From Bacillus sp. HF117_J1_D (lineage in GTDB: Bacteria; Bacillota; Bacilli; Bacillales; Bacillaceae_C), in the NCBI GenBank assembly GCA_009928435.1, contig JAABNQ010000031.1:1-37895 (forward strand): a stretch of DNA of 37,895 bases. The letters are read 5' to 3'. Below are positions 16,086 to 24,107 of this stretch, piece after piece. The notes under the pieces were generated by a model. That model was not told where the DNA came from. It made no database searches and saw only the letters and a program-made list of their open reading frames with translations. Within the stretch, counting starts at the first letter, position 1. Each line of letters opens with the position of its first letter. A program made the translations under genes and the position numbers.

Positions 16086-16120
16086 TTCAACGTTTGTTGA
16101 CGTACTGACACTTTAGTATG
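16086..16120 (+). promoter_or_regulatory. Possible promoter of the NitT/TauT-type ABC operon
   Basis: TTGTTG followed by a 17-nt spacer and TATGGT lies about 45 nt before the lipoprotein start. Both hexamers match sigma-A in four of six positions, so the call is modest. Confidence 0.35.
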
Positions 16121-16161
16121 GTAGAGTGAAAAAGTTTTTTCAAAGATGGGGAGGAAGTAAA

Positions 16162-17163
16162 ATGAGATTGAGAATTCTAGCCATCAGCATCGCAATTTTC
16201 ATGCTAATAGCTGCTGGATGCTCTAATAGCTCTGATAAAGGAGCAAAAGAAAAAGATGGCGGAAACGCAAAAGGAGATACGCAGACGATTAAAGTGGCCG
16301 TTCAGCCTTGGGTGGGTAACGGGCCGTTCTGGATTGCCGAGGAAAAAGGGATTGATGAGAAACATGGCATTAAAATTGAAACAGTTTCCTTTGAACAAGA
16401 TTCTGATATGAATGCGGCTTTTGCTTCTGATAAAGTGGATGTTGCGAACCTTGCAACTCATACAACCATTCGGATGAAATCCAACCAGGACCTGGACATG
16501 AAAGCCATCATCTTCATGGATGAATCCCATGATGCAGATGCTATCTTAGCTACAAAAGACATTCAGTCAGTCAAAGATTTTAAAGGGCAGAAGGTTGCTT
16601 TTGAAGAGGGCGCAACGTCAGAGCTTCTTCTTCAGCAGGCATTGAGTGAAGAGGGCATGACACTGGATGATATTGAAACCGTATTTATGCCCGCCCCGCA
16701 GGCAGGTCTTTCTATGATTTCCGGTGATGTACAAACAGCTGTTACTTATGCTCCGTATATTAAAGAAGTGCTGGATAAGAAGAAGGATGAGGGAGTGCAT
16801 CTTCTTTATACTGGTGATAACTCACCTGGTTTGATCAGCGATATTGTTGTTGGTAAAACAACATTCTTTGAAGACAATCCTGAGGCAAAAGAAAGCTTGC
16901 GCGCAGTATGGGACGAAGCCCTTCAATATTGGAGAGACCATGAAGAAGAGGGGAATGAAATCGTGGCAAAAGGCAGCGGCATCACTGCTGACGAATTGCC
17001 ATCTATCCTCAGCGGGCTGAAATTTTACAATAGTGAAGAGCAGTCTGAAAAAGTTAGCTCCGGTGAGTTGAAAAAAGCGGCGGAAAACATTCAGAAGCTC
17101 ATGCTTGAAGGCGGAAGCATGAAGAACGAAATCAACTTAGACGAAATATTTGATATGGAATAG
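16162..17163 (+). CDS. ABC importer substrate-binding lipoprotein (NitT/TauT type)
   Basis: 333 residues. A signal peptide ends in LIAAGC with the lipid-modified Cys20, anchoring the protein outside the membrane. The mature part has the periplasmic-binding fold of the sulfonate/nitrate/taurine group: IKVAVQPWVGNGPFWIAEEKG near the start, SVKDFKGQKVAFEEGATSELLL (ligand-binding loop) and VQTAVTYAPYIKEVL. The ligand is not readable; aliphatic sulfonates, taurine or a thiamine-related compound are all possible. ATG 16162 follows GGGGAGGAAG; an in-frame start 12 codons earlier would spoil the signal peptide. Permease and ATPase genes follow. Confidence 0.9.
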   Translation: MRLRILAISIAIFMLIAAGCSNSSDKGAKEKDGGNAKGDTQTIKVAVQPWVGNGPFWIAEEKGIDEKHGIKIETVSFEQDSDMNAAFASDKVDVANLATHTTIRMKSNQDLDMKAIIFMDESHDADAILATKDIQSVKDFKGQKVAFEEGATSELLLQQALSEEGMTLDDIETVFMPAPQAGLSMISGDVQTAVTYAPYIKEVLDKKKDEGVHLLYTGDNSPGLISDIVVGKTTFFEDNPEAKESLRAVWDEALQYWRDHEEEGNEIVAKGSGITADELPSILSGLKFYNSEEQSEKVSSGELKKAAENIQKLMLEGGSMKNEINLDEIFDME

Positions 17164-17173
17164 TTGGTACAAA

Positions 17174-17938
17174 ATGAAGCGATATCCAATCATTTCAACA
17201 ATCAGTGTATTTTTTATATTTGCTGTATGGAGCATTGTAACGTATGGGGGGTATGTAGACCCCCTTTTCCTTCCATCTCCGAGTGACGTGGTGCGCGCAG
17301 CATTGGAGGAAATGGAAGAAGGTATCTTTTTTAAAGATATCGGTGTCAGCTTTTACAGAATTTTCATGGGCTTTTTCATTTCAACAATGTTTGCTTTGCC
17401 AATTGGAATCATGATGGGGACTTCCAAAGCGTGGCAATCCATTTGGGAACCGGTTGTCGGACTTGTTCGTTATATGCCGGCCGTTGCTTTCATTCCGCTA
17501 TCCATTTTATGGTTTGGCACAACCGATATTCAAAAGTTCTTCATCCTATTCCTAGGTGTATTCTTTCAAGAAGTGATTATGATTGCTGACAATTGTAAAA
17601 CGGTCAATCGTTCCTTGGTTGAAGTCGGGCTGACCATTGGTTTGAAAAAATTTGAGATTATCAAAGATATCGTGTTCAGGGCGGCTTTTCCGGGAATTAT
17701 GGATACACTTCGGACGACATGGGGATGGGCATGGACCTATCTTGTTGTTGCTGAACTTGTTGCGGCTTCTGAAGGTCTCGGATTTCGGATTATGCAGGCG
17801 CAGCGCTATCTTGCAACGGACCGGATTATTCTCGGAATTCTTGTGATTGGGCTTCTCGGTCTCATTACAGATATGTTGTTCAAATTATTGTATCGCCGTT
17901 TATTCCCGTGGAAGGAATCAGCTAAGGTAAAAGAATGA
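17174..17938 (+). CDS. ABC importer permease (NitT/TauT type)
   Basis: 254 residues, six predicted membrane helices. The EAA loop that docks the ATPase is present (SLVEVGLTIGLKKFEIIKDIVFRAAFPGIMDTLR), followed by TTWGWAWTYLVVAELVAASEGLG, the strongly conserved stretch of SsuC/TauC-type permeases. It starts 10 nt after the lipoprotein stop; the ribosome site (GGAATAG) is weak, so coupled translation is likely. A TTG at 17150 overlapping the previous gene is an alternative start. The ATPase gene begins 13 nt downstream. Confidence 0.92.
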   Translation: MKRYPIISTISVFFIFAVWSIVTYGGYVDPLFLPSPSDVVRAALEEMEEGIFFKDIGVSFYRIFMGFFISTMFALPIGIMMGTSKAWQSIWEPVVGLVRYMPAVAFIPLSILWFGTTDIQKFFILFLGVFFQEVIMIADNCKTVNRSLVEVGLTIGLKKFEIIKDIVFRAAFPGIMDTLRTTWGWAWTYLVVAELVAASEGLGFRIMQAQRYLATDRIILGILVIGLLGLITDMLFKLLYRRLFPWKESAKVKE

Positions 17939-17951
17939 TGGAGGGGATATC

Positions 17952-18719
17952 ATGGAAGAAGTTCGTTTAGCAGCCAAAGATATCAATAAGATTTTTATCA
18001 GTAATAAAAAAGAAGTCGTTGCCCTCCAAGATGTTAACCTGGATATCAAAACGGGAGAGTTTGTTTCCTTGCTAGGCCCCTCGGGATGCGGGAAATCGAC
18101 TTTTCTTAGACTGGTGGCGGGATTGGACTCATACACCACGGGCGATCTTCAATTGGACGGCAAACAAATTGTGGGAGCGGGAAGGGATCGCGGTGTTGTT
18201 TTTCAGCAATACAGCTTGCTACCTTGGCTCCATGCATGGGAAAACGTCGCGTTTGCATTGAAAAAAGACAACACATTAAATAAGGCTCAAAAGAAAGAAA
18301 TGGCTATGCATTTTCTGAAGCTTGTCGGTCTTGCCGGCTTTGAAAACCATTATCCTTCCCAAATGTCCGGTGGGATGCAGCAACGTGTGGCTATTGCGAG
18401 GGCGCTTGTTTATAAGCCAAGCTTGCTGCTCATGGATGAGCCGTTCGGTGCATTGGATGCCCAAACGAGAAGAGAAATGCAGGACCTGCTTCTGAGTGTT
18501 TGGGAAGAAGAAAAGTGCAGTGTATTGTTCGTTACCCATGACGTAGATGAAGCAGTCTACTTGTCAGACCGGATCTATGTCATGTCGGCACGGCCTGGAA
18601 AAATCGCGAAAAAAATCCAAGTTGAACTGCCGCGGCCTCGTGAATGGGATATGCAGCTAGCAAAAGAATTTATTGAATATAAACGTGAAATCATCTTAGA
18701 GTTGCAGGGGTCTTTTTAA
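17952..18719 (+). CDS. ABC importer ATPase (SsuB/TauB type)
   Basis: 255 residues. Walker A GPSGCGKST is at 42-50, the signature MSGGMQQRVAIARAL at about 137-150, Walker B LLLMDEPFGALD at about 158-169 and the switch His in FVTHDVDEA. The sequence is typical of the cytoplasmic ATPase of sulfonate/taurine/nitrate importers. The ATG follows GGAGGGG. It completes the three-gene operon. The 3' end (AGGGGTCTTTTTAAGGGG) runs straight into a repeat array whose spacer resembles this end. Confidence 0.94.
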   Translation: MEEVRLAAKDINKIFISNKKEVVALQDVNLDIKTGEFVSLLGPSGCGKSTFLRLVAGLDSYTTGDLQLDGKQIVGAGRDRGVVFQQYSLLPWLHAWENVAFALKKDNTLNKAQKKEMAMHFLKLVGLAGFENHYPSQMSGGMQQRVAIARALVYKPSLLLMDEPFGALDAQTRREMQDLLLSVWEEEKCSVLFVTHDVDEAVYLSDRIYVMSARPGKIAKKIQVELPRPREWDMQLAKEFIEYKREIILELQGSF

Positions 18720-18729
18720 GGGGGTTTTT

Positions 18730-18827
18730 AAGGGGTCTGACCCCCGCTCAATTAACGCGTTAAAGTAAAGGTTTAAGGGGTCTTTTAAGGGGTCTGACCC
18801 CCACCCAATTAACGCGCTAAAGTAAAA
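18730..18827 (+). repeat. Two tandem copies of a 41-nt GGGTCTGACCC / TTAACGCG repeat
   Basis: Copy 1 (18730-18770) and copy 2 (18787-18827) share AAGGGGTCTGACCCCC, then CAATTAACGCG(T/C)TAAAGTAAA, with only four differences. Each unit has two palindromes: GGGTC-T-GACCC and TTAACGCGTTAA. A third, rearranged copy lies at 36625-36675. This is a REP-like dispersed element. Confidence 0.85.
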
Positions 18828-18890
18828 GACTCTCTGTTTAAGCAGGAGTACGGTATGGTGTTATCGAAGAATATGATTATGAGTGAGTTA

Positions 18891-18910
18891 TTAATCAATT
18901 GTTTGATTAA
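18891..18910. repeat. Inverted repeat before the membrane-protein gene
   Basis: TTAATCA-ATTGTT-TGATTAA is a perfect 7-bp inverted repeat about 40 nt before the next gene. It could be a regulator site; no family can be named. Confidence 0.4.
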
Positions 18911-18946
18911 TAAAAGGCAACTCCAATTAATCAGGGGAGCGGTGGC

Positions 18947-19762
18947 ATGAGGGCAGAAAGCAATTTTACTGAAATATTAAAGCGGAAACTATTGACAACA
19001 GTCTTTACGTCTTTGTTTTTCTCTCTTGTCATGGGCGCCATTTTCATAGGCGTGGACGGACCTTACCATAAAGGGAATCAATTCATAGGGTGGGCGTACG
19101 GGGTTTTGATGTATAGCGGCCCCATTATCTTGGTATATGGAAATTTGGTTTCTCTAGCATTAGAGCATGCGCAAAGGAAATGGTTTAAAGGGAACCAATG
19201 GTTGTATGTTCTATTACATGTTATATTTGGTTCGGCTAGTGGTTTATTGTTTCAACAGGCCGGGTTTGCGATGATTGGAATGACTGCTGCTTTGCTGTAT
19301 GCGCTCGTCGATCGTTTGCTAATAGTAAACACGGGTTCCAAGCGAAAGAAAATTTATTTTATTGCTTTGATTCCTATCCTGTTATCCTTAATAGCTTGGG
19401 TCACTCTTGAACACACTTCACCTAAAATACCACCTTTTACAAAGGAAGAGGCAGTGAAAATCGCCGCTACAGATAAGGGAAGGGTACTGGGAACATTTCC
19501 GGATAAAATTGGTCAAAGGGAAGGAACCATTAATGATTATCGTGTAACGATGAAGACAGAGGCATCTGAGTTAGAGAAGGAGAAATATTTAGTGGTTTTT
19601 ACCGAGACATGGGAAGGTAATGGAGAAACGGGCATGAGGACAGTATCATATGTGGTCGAGGAAAATTTTTTTCAATCTCAGGGAGAGGAAGGAACAGTCC
19701 CTCCTTATTATTTCGACAACGACAGAAAAGAGCAATGGACAAACTCAACGTTTGATGAATAA
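18947..19762 (+). CDS. Membrane protein of unknown function
   Basis: 271 residues. The first 160 residues hold about five hydrophobic helices (for example VFTSLFFSLVMGAIFIGV, GVLMYSGPIILVYGNLVSLAL, VIFGSASGLLFQQAGFAMIG and FIALIPILLSLIAWVTL). The remaining 110 residues are soluble and probably outside, beginning TKEEAVKIAATDKG and including YLVVFTETWEGNGETGMRTVSY, which resembles the small pepsinogen-like beta domains found in Bacillus envelope proteins. I do not recognise the family. The ATG follows GGGGAGCGG. It stands alone between the repeat array and a GntR operon. Confidence 0.75.
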   Translation: MRAESNFTEILKRKLLTTVFTSLFFSLVMGAIFIGVDGPYHKGNQFIGWAYGVLMYSGPIILVYGNLVSLALEHAQRKWFKGNQWLYVLLHVIFGSASGLLFQQAGFAMIGMTAALLYALVDRLLIVNTGSKRKKIYFIALIPILLSLIAWVTLEHTSPKIPPFTKEEAVKIAATDKGRVLGTFPDKIGQREGTINDYRVTMKTEASELEKEKYLVVFTETWEGNGETGMRTVSYVVEENFFQSQGEEGTVPPYYFDNDRKEQWTNSTFDE

Positions 19763-19982
19763 CATCAATATCTCTTCCTATTTTCGGCATCATTTTTAAG
19801 AAACGCCGCGATAGTCATAGGATTTCCGTGTGAATCTCCTATTTTGTATCCCCTTTCTTGCAATGAATTTAAGCTTTTTTCACGTAAAGAATGTCCGTTT
19901 TAGGGCGTGGTATTATCAATATATTAAAAGACGTATACGCAAATGAATGCCTATATTATCAAAAAATTTAGCGGAAAATTCA

Positions 19983-20014
19983 AACCGATGGTTCATCAAA
20001 AATCATCGGTTTTC
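19983..20014 (+). terminator. Terminator-like hairpin upstream of the GntR operon
   Basis: AACCGATG and CATCGGTT form an 8-bp stem followed by TTCTT. It is 220 nt from the preceding stop, so it may terminate an untranslated RNA or long 3' end. Confidence 0.6.
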
Positions 20015-20017
20015 TTA

Positions 20018-20063
20018 TTGCTATTTTTAATATTGTATCATATACTACATTACAACAGTAATG
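20018..20063 (+). promoter_or_regulatory. Promoter and operator of the GntR-ABC operon
   Basis: TTGCTA (20018-20023), a 17-nt spacer and TATACT (20041-20046) form a good sigma-A promoter. An inverted repeat CATTAC-AACA-GTAATG (20048-20063) lies directly over the expected transcription start. This is where a YtrA-type repressor would be expected to bind its own operon. Confidence 0.65.
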
Positions 20064-20088
20064 CACCCATCCAGAAGGGAGGATGTGT

Positions 20089-20469
20089 ATGTTAATTGAT
20101 CCGAATGATACGAAGCCGATTTATCTTCAAATCTCGGAATCATTGGAGAACGAGATCATTAGCGGCCGTTTTAAAGTGAATAACAAAGTGTATTCCCAAT
20201 ACCAGCTGGCAGATATGTTCAATATTAATCCGGCAACTGCTGCAAAAGGGCTGAATGTATTGGTGGACGAAGGTATTTTATATAAAAGGCGGGGGCTTGG
20301 CATGTTCGTTGCAGAAGGAGCGAAAGAAAAGGTTATAAGCAAAAGAAGAAATGAAACATTGAAACGCTTGATTCAGGAGCTCGTCCTTGAAGCTGAAAGG
20401 TTGAATGTTTCGGAGAGTGACCTCATTGACATGCTTAAAGAAGTGAACAAGGGGAGGGGCAGAGCGTGA
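20089..20469 (+). CDS. GntR-family repressor, YtrA/YhcF type
   Basis: 126 residues. The N-terminal winged helix has the GntR pattern PIYLQISESLENEIISGRF, YSQYQLADMFNINPATAAKGLNVLVDEGILYKRRGLGMFV. It has only a short C-terminal dimerisation tail, which defines the YtrA subfamily; those repressors control adjacent ABC transporters, often induced by cell-wall antibiotics. The ATG at 20089 follows AAGGGAGG at 6 nt. The stop overlaps the GTG start of the ATPase gene. Confidence 0.93.
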   Translation: MLIDPNDTKPIYLQISESLENEIISGRFKVNNKVYSQYQLADMFNINPATAAKGLNVLVDEGILYKRRGLGMFVAEGAKEKVISKRRNETLKRLIQELVLEAERLNVSESDLIDMLKEVNKGRGRA

Positions 20470-21377
20470 ATATCATCGAATGTACGGATCTGACGAAAAA
20501 ATACGGACGACACCAGGTATTGGATCAACTGTCATTGGCAATCAGTGAAAATAAAATGACGGGGCTTGTTGGAAGAAACGGGGCTGGCAAGACGACATTG
20601 TTAAAGCTGATTTCCGGCTTCATTCATCCCACTTCCGGAACCATTAAAGTTTTTTCAGAGAATCCTTTTAACAATCTGCGGGTCTCTGCCAATAGCATTT
20701 TCATAGATGATCAGATGGGGTTGCCGCCAGCACTTACTTTAAAAGAAATATTGGAAGAAGCAGGGCGCTTTTATGAGAAATGGGATGAGCAACTGGCAGA
20801 AGGCCTATTTGATTACTTTTCCTTCAATCCTAACTTTCATCATGGGAATTTATCAAAAGGGATGAAGAGCACATTCAATATGATTTTGGGCTTGGCGTCC
20901 CGATGCGCTTTGACGATTTTCGATGAGCCCACGACAGGAATGGATGCTGCAGTCCGCAAAGATTTTTACCGAGCTTTGTTAAAGGATTATCTCGCTCATC
21001 CGCGAACCATCATTGTTTCAAGCCACCATTTGAGCGAGATAGAGGATGTGTTGGAAGATGTCCTGTTGATTAACAATGGGAAAATTCGTTTGCATTTGTC
21101 TGTTTCCGACCTGAAGGAGTGGGCAGTCGGTCTTACTGGGAAGATGTCCACAGTTGCGAAATGGAGCGAAAATAAGGAAATTATTCATGAGAAGGAAGCA
21201 GGGCCTGGCCGTACTTTTATCGTTGTAAAAAATGATTTTTCCGAAGAACAGGTCAATCAAATGAAGCTTGATGGAATAAAGGTGTCTCAGGTGTCGGCAA
21301 GTGATGTGTGCGTTTATTTGACGAGCAGACAAAAAGGGGGAATTGACGATGTCTTTAACCGAAATGAGTTTGTCTGA
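20466..21377 (+). CDS. ABC transporter ATPase (YtrB/YhcG-like)
   Basis: 303 residues. Walker A GRNGAGKTT lies at 37-45, Walker B LTIFDEPTTGMD follows, and the switch His is in VSSHHLSEIED. The signature is degenerate, LSKGMKSTFNM instead of LSGGQ, as in other ATPases of GntR/YtrA operons. The C-terminal 90 residues are an extra domain. It starts with GTG overlapping the GntR stop and itself overlaps the permease gene by 29 nt. Export or envelope-stress sensing is inferred from the family. Confidence 0.92.
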   Translation: MNIIECTDLTKKYGRHQVLDQLSLAISENKMTGLVGRNGAGKTTLLKLISGFIHPTSGTIKVFSENPFNNLRVSANSIFIDDQMGLPPALTLKEILEEAGRFYEKWDEQLAEGLFDYFSFNPNFHHGNLSKGMKSTFNMILGLASRCALTIFDEPTTGMDAAVRKDFYRALLKDYLAHPRTIIVSSHHLSEIEDVLEDVLLINNGKIRLHLSVSDLKEWAVGLTGKMSTVAKWSENKEIIHEKEAGPGRTFIVVKNDFSEEQVNQMKLDGIKVSQVSASDVCVYLTSRQKGGIDDVFNRNEFV

Positions 21378-22098
21378 TGTCGTAAAAAGACAATATGAGT
21401 TCAAGATACGGGCTTTTTTGGGTGTATTTATTTCGATGGTCGGGGTTCATCTAATTAGCCTTCTGTTTTCACTCGGAGGTATGAGTTCTTCTGGAACAAG
21501 TTCGAGTGCAGGAATATCAATAAATATCTCTTATTATTCTGCCGATATAATTGTTGTTTTTACGATGGTTTGGATATTCATTACCGGCATACTCATCACT
21601 ACAAAGTCGGTCAGGTATGATGACTTTACTTTCGTGGCCAATCGTTTAAGCAGCAATTTAGCGAATATATTATTTTTGCTGACTGCGAGTGTTGTCGGAG
21701 GAACAGCCGCTGTCTTGGCAGGTTTTTTGCTAAAAACGATCATTTTCTTTGTTACAGATATCCAATATAGTACAGGAAACAGCTTAATGGGAGCACCTGT
21801 GGAATTTTTCATCGCTGTGACTGCGGCTATTTTATACATGATGTTGTTTGCTTCTCTTGGTTATTTAACCGGTATGCTAGTTCAGGTGAATAAAATTTTC
21901 GCCTTTTTGTTGCCAGCGCTTTTTGCCGGATTTGCCGTTTATTTGGGAATCCGTAACGTGAAATTGGCAAAAGCCATTTTTGATTTCATTTTTGCTGAAT
22001 CATCTTTGTTATTATTTGCTGTTAAAGCACTTGTCTTATCAGCTCTATTTTTTGCAGGAGCTATGTTCCTCTCGAATCGAATGGAGGTCAGAAAATAA
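21349..22098 (+). CDS. ABC-2 type permease of the GntR operon
   Basis: 249 residues with six predicted membrane helices (including FLGVFISMVGVHLISLLFSLGG, IIVVFTMVWIFITGILITT, LFLLTASVVGGTAAVLAGFLL and YMMLFASLGYLTGML). It is the membrane partner of the ATPase before it, which it overlaps. AAGGGGG precedes the ATG. A TTG two codons earlier is a less likely start. The substrate is unknown. Confidence 0.85.
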   Translation: MSLTEMSLSDVVKRQYEFKIRAFLGVFISMVGVHLISLLFSLGGMSSSGTSSSAGISINISYYSADIIVVFTMVWIFITGILITTKSVRYDDFTFVANRLSSNLANILFLLTASVVGGTAAVLAGFLLKTIIFFVTDIQYSTGNSLMGAPVEFFIAVTAAILYMMLFASLGYLTGMLVQVNKIFAFLLPALFAGFAVYLGIRNVKLAKAIFDFIFAESSLLLFAVKALVLSALFFAGAMFLSNRMEVRK

Positions 22099-22802
22099 TG
22101 GGCATGACTGGTTTGCTGGTGCTTGTAGGGTTTGCTGGTATTTTGATATGGGGAATTAAGGGAATGCAGCAGAATGTCTTGAAAAATAAATATTACGTAA
22201 AACTGCCATTAATCGGCTATGGACTTGTGCTGGTAGCTGCAGTTTTTATTTTTGAAGCTTTGCCAATCAGTGACAAGGAACCTGACTTTAATCGTTCCTC
22301 TGATGAAGAACTGAATCAAGAAATGGACCGATTGTTTGATGCTCTATTTGATGGGCGTACGAATGAAGTTGATTCTCGGTATGTCCAAAGTGAATGGCAA
22401 TGGAAATACAGTGAAAAAGAGCTTAACATAGAAGATCAAGATTGGTTTGATGGATCGGTAATTGTGGAAAGGAAGACTGAAAATGACGGAATGATTGAAG
22501 GAACCTATTACTCGAAGTCTGTTGTTGGGGGGATTGATATAACGAACGAGCATCAACCGTTGAATGTGACTTTGGAAAAAGACACGATGCATGTAAAGGG
22601 AAAATGGGAAGAGAAAGACCTTAAATTTACGATATATGAAAAAGAATTTGTCATTACGCAGTTTTCTGGAGAACGTAAAGGCATGACGGACTACGGCGGT
22701 TTCATGGAAATCGATTATCTTTATTTAAAAATTCCCAAAGACTTGAAGCTTAAACCGACGAACGAAGACCTATATATCCATTATGTTGGGGAAGATGAGT
22801 AA
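22098..22802 (+). CDS. Two-helix membrane protein of unknown function
   Basis: 234 residues. Two N-terminal helices (about 4-20 and 36-55) are followed by an acidic soluble domain with many beta-strand-like segments (WQWKYSEKELNIEDQDWFDG and onwards). No family is recognised. GGAGGTC precedes the ATG, which overlaps the permease stop (TAATG), so it is the last gene of the GntR operon and probably works with the transporter. Confidence 0.78.
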   Translation: MGMTGLLVLVGFAGILIWGIKGMQQNVLKNKYYVKLPLIGYGLVLVAAVFIFEALPISDKEPDFNRSSDEELNQEMDRLFDALFDGRTNEVDSRYVQSEWQWKYSEKELNIEDQDWFDGSVIVERKTENDGMIEGTYYSKSVVGGIDITNEHQPLNVTLEKDTMHVKGKWEEKDLKFTIYEKEFVITQFSGERKGMTDYGGFMEIDYLYLKIPKDLKLKPTNEDLYIHYVGEDE

Positions 22803-22820
22803 AGAATGGAGAAAAATATA

Positions 22821-22914
22821 TTTAACTTCATTCAGCAGAAGTCACCCACTTCTGTAAGTGGTGAGATGAATGATATTTTTGTGAGAGTTCAAACCTCGGC
22901 TGAATAAAGTTAAA
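22821..22914. repeat. 94-nt element with 16-nt inverted ends and internal hairpin
   Basis: The ends TTTAACTTCATTCAGC (22821-22836) and GCTGAATAAAGTTAAA (22899-22914) are complementary with a single mismatch. Inside lies a hairpin CCACTT-CTGT-AAGTGG (22845-22860). This is either a miniature mobile element (MITE) or palindromic end of an IS605-like element, or a structured RNA. It contains no reading frame. Confidence 0.7.
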
Positions 22915-22934
22915 GCCTCCGATTTTCAGAGGAG

Positions 22935-22959
22935 TTTTATCGAGCGGATCTCGATAAAA
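22935..22959. repeat. Strong hairpin TTTTATCGAG / CTCGATAAAA
   Basis: A perfect 10-bp stem with the loop CGGAT, preceded by a second small hairpin CCTC...GAGG. It lacks a T run, so it is not an ordinary terminator. It sits between the 94-nt element and the tandem repeat. Confidence 0.6.
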
Positions 22960-22982
22960 TCTAGGCGCATGAACCCAGAAAC

Positions 22983-23163
22983 GGATAGTAATTCGTGAAC
23001 TTGGATAGTATTACGTAACCTTGGATAGTATTATGGAAACTCGGACAGTATTATGGAAACTCGGACAGTAATTCAGGAACCTGGACAGTATTTTAGAATT
23101 TCGGATAGTATCCCAAGAAAGTTGCAAGTATTCCCGCGAATCTGGACAGTATCAGCGTAAACT
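22983..23163. repeat. Nine-unit 20-bp tandem repeat
   Basis: Nine units of 20 nt (one of 21) follow each other with approximate consensus GGAYAGTATTNYGGAAACTC. The central units (23023-23062) are nearly identical and the outer ones have drifted. The repeat does not keep an open frame and lies between convergent genes. It is not CRISPR: there are no spacers. Confidence 0.88.
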
Positions 23164-23285
23164 GTTATTTCAGTACGGCTCGATCTTTCGGTTTTTATAT
23201 CAAGAGGGTTCAGCAAAAGCTGTCCCCTCATCTAAAAAAGTAAAAAAATTTCCATCCGAGCGCCATAAGTTGACTGAAGAGCTGC

Positions 23286-24053
23286 CTAGTCGCCCAAGTC
23301 TGAGCGCCTTTCATTTTCTTTCTTATCTGCAAATGCAGCCATCGCTTCGCACATGAACTTCGCCAAGCCTTCTCCAAATTGATCGATGTTTTTTGTAAAA
23401 CGTTCATCACTGACATACATTTGTCCTAATCCTTTAAACGCTTCAAATGAATAGCTCCCGAAGTTGTTGTTTAAAAAGTCATACCACTCCTTGATTGCAG
23501 ACTGGGCCTCATCAGAATTCGGCGCTTCTTTGCGAAGGGAGGCCAACTGTCTATAAATAGCATTCATTTTTTCACTCATCGCCTTTTGCTCCTCTTCCGA
23601 CATACCCGCAAGCTTCGCATTGGATCGATCCACGGCCTCGTTTCCCCAGCGTTCGCGCGCCTCTTTTTCATAAGGGGTGTGACTGAAATCAAACCCCTCG
23701 AACTTCTCTTTGTTCGTCATTTGAATCTCTCCTTCGGCGTGTTGAATCGTTCTTTCAATCAGAAGGATCATTTGATCAAGTCGGGAACGCTTTTCCAGTA
23801 GCATTTTTTTCTGCAATAACAAAGCTTCCTGACGATCAAAGGACGGGCTGTTCAACACGTCTTTTATTTTCTTTAAAGGGAAGCCGAGCTCTCTGAAAAA
23901 AAGGATTTGTTGCAGGGTTTCCAAATCTTCATCTGTATATTCTCGATAACCTGATTCTGCCTTTCGATTAGGCGAGAGTAGGCCAATTTCATCGTAATGG
24001 TGCAGCGTCCGGACGCTAATTCCTATCAACTCTGCCACTTCCTTGACTTTCAT
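23286..24053 (-). CDS. MerR-family regulator with TipAS domain (Mta-like)
   Basis: 255 residues (Mta of B. subtilis has 257). The N-terminal MerR winged helix reads MKVKEVAELIGISVRTLHHYDEIGLL, then YREYTDEDLETLQQILFFRELGF. A coiled dimerisation helix (about 75-110) follows, then a TipAS domain (about 120-240) with WYDFLNNNFGSYSFEAFKGLGQMY, which binds diverse hydrophobic drugs in relatives. It probably activates its own promoter and an efflux function elsewhere; no transporter gene is adjacent. The ATG follows GGAGG. Its promoter, with the 19-bp spacer typical of MerR targets, lies in the end of the upstream MocR gene. Confidence 0.92.
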   Translation of the reverse strand: MKVKEVAELIGISVRTLHHYDEIGLLSPNRKAESGYREYTDEDLETLQQILFFRELGFPLKKIKDVLNSPSFDRQEALLLQKKMLLEKRSRLDQMILLIERTIQHAEGEIQMTNKEKFEGFDFSHTPYEKEARERWGNEAVDRSNAKLAGMSEEEQKAMSEKMNAIYRQLASLRKEAPNSDEAQSAIKEWYDFLNNNFGSYSFEAFKGLGQMYVSDERFTKNIDQFGEGLAKFMCEAMAAFADKKENERRSDLGD

Positions 24054-24076
24054 CGATTTCTCCTCCCTTCCATCAC

Positions 24077-24107
24077 AATATAAAGGATCACGTTACGTGA
24101 GAGTCAA
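24077..24107 (-). promoter_or_regulatory. MerR-type promoter with 19-bp spacer
   Basis: On the minus strand, TTGACT (24102-24107), a 19-nt spacer (24083-24101) and TATATT (24077-24082). The spacer contains the perfect palindrome TCACGT-A-ACGTGA, centred between the hexamers. The overlong spacer with a central dyad is the classic arrangement activated by MerR-family proteins. It overlaps the last codons of the MocR gene. Confidence 0.85.

Larger units (their letters stand above)
19763..20088. other. Intergenic region before the GntR-ABC operon
   Basis: About 325 nt. It holds a terminator-like hairpin (19983-20014) and the promoter/operator listed separately. I found no gene in the first 200 nt. 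Confidence 0.4.

Noticed and set aside
15931-16161. Riboswitch (SAM or thiamine type) before the ABC importer operon
   Set aside because: None of the conserved S-box or THI-box segments could be found.
22983-23163. CRISPR array
   Set aside because: The 20-bp units are directly adjacent with no spacers and no cas genes are near.
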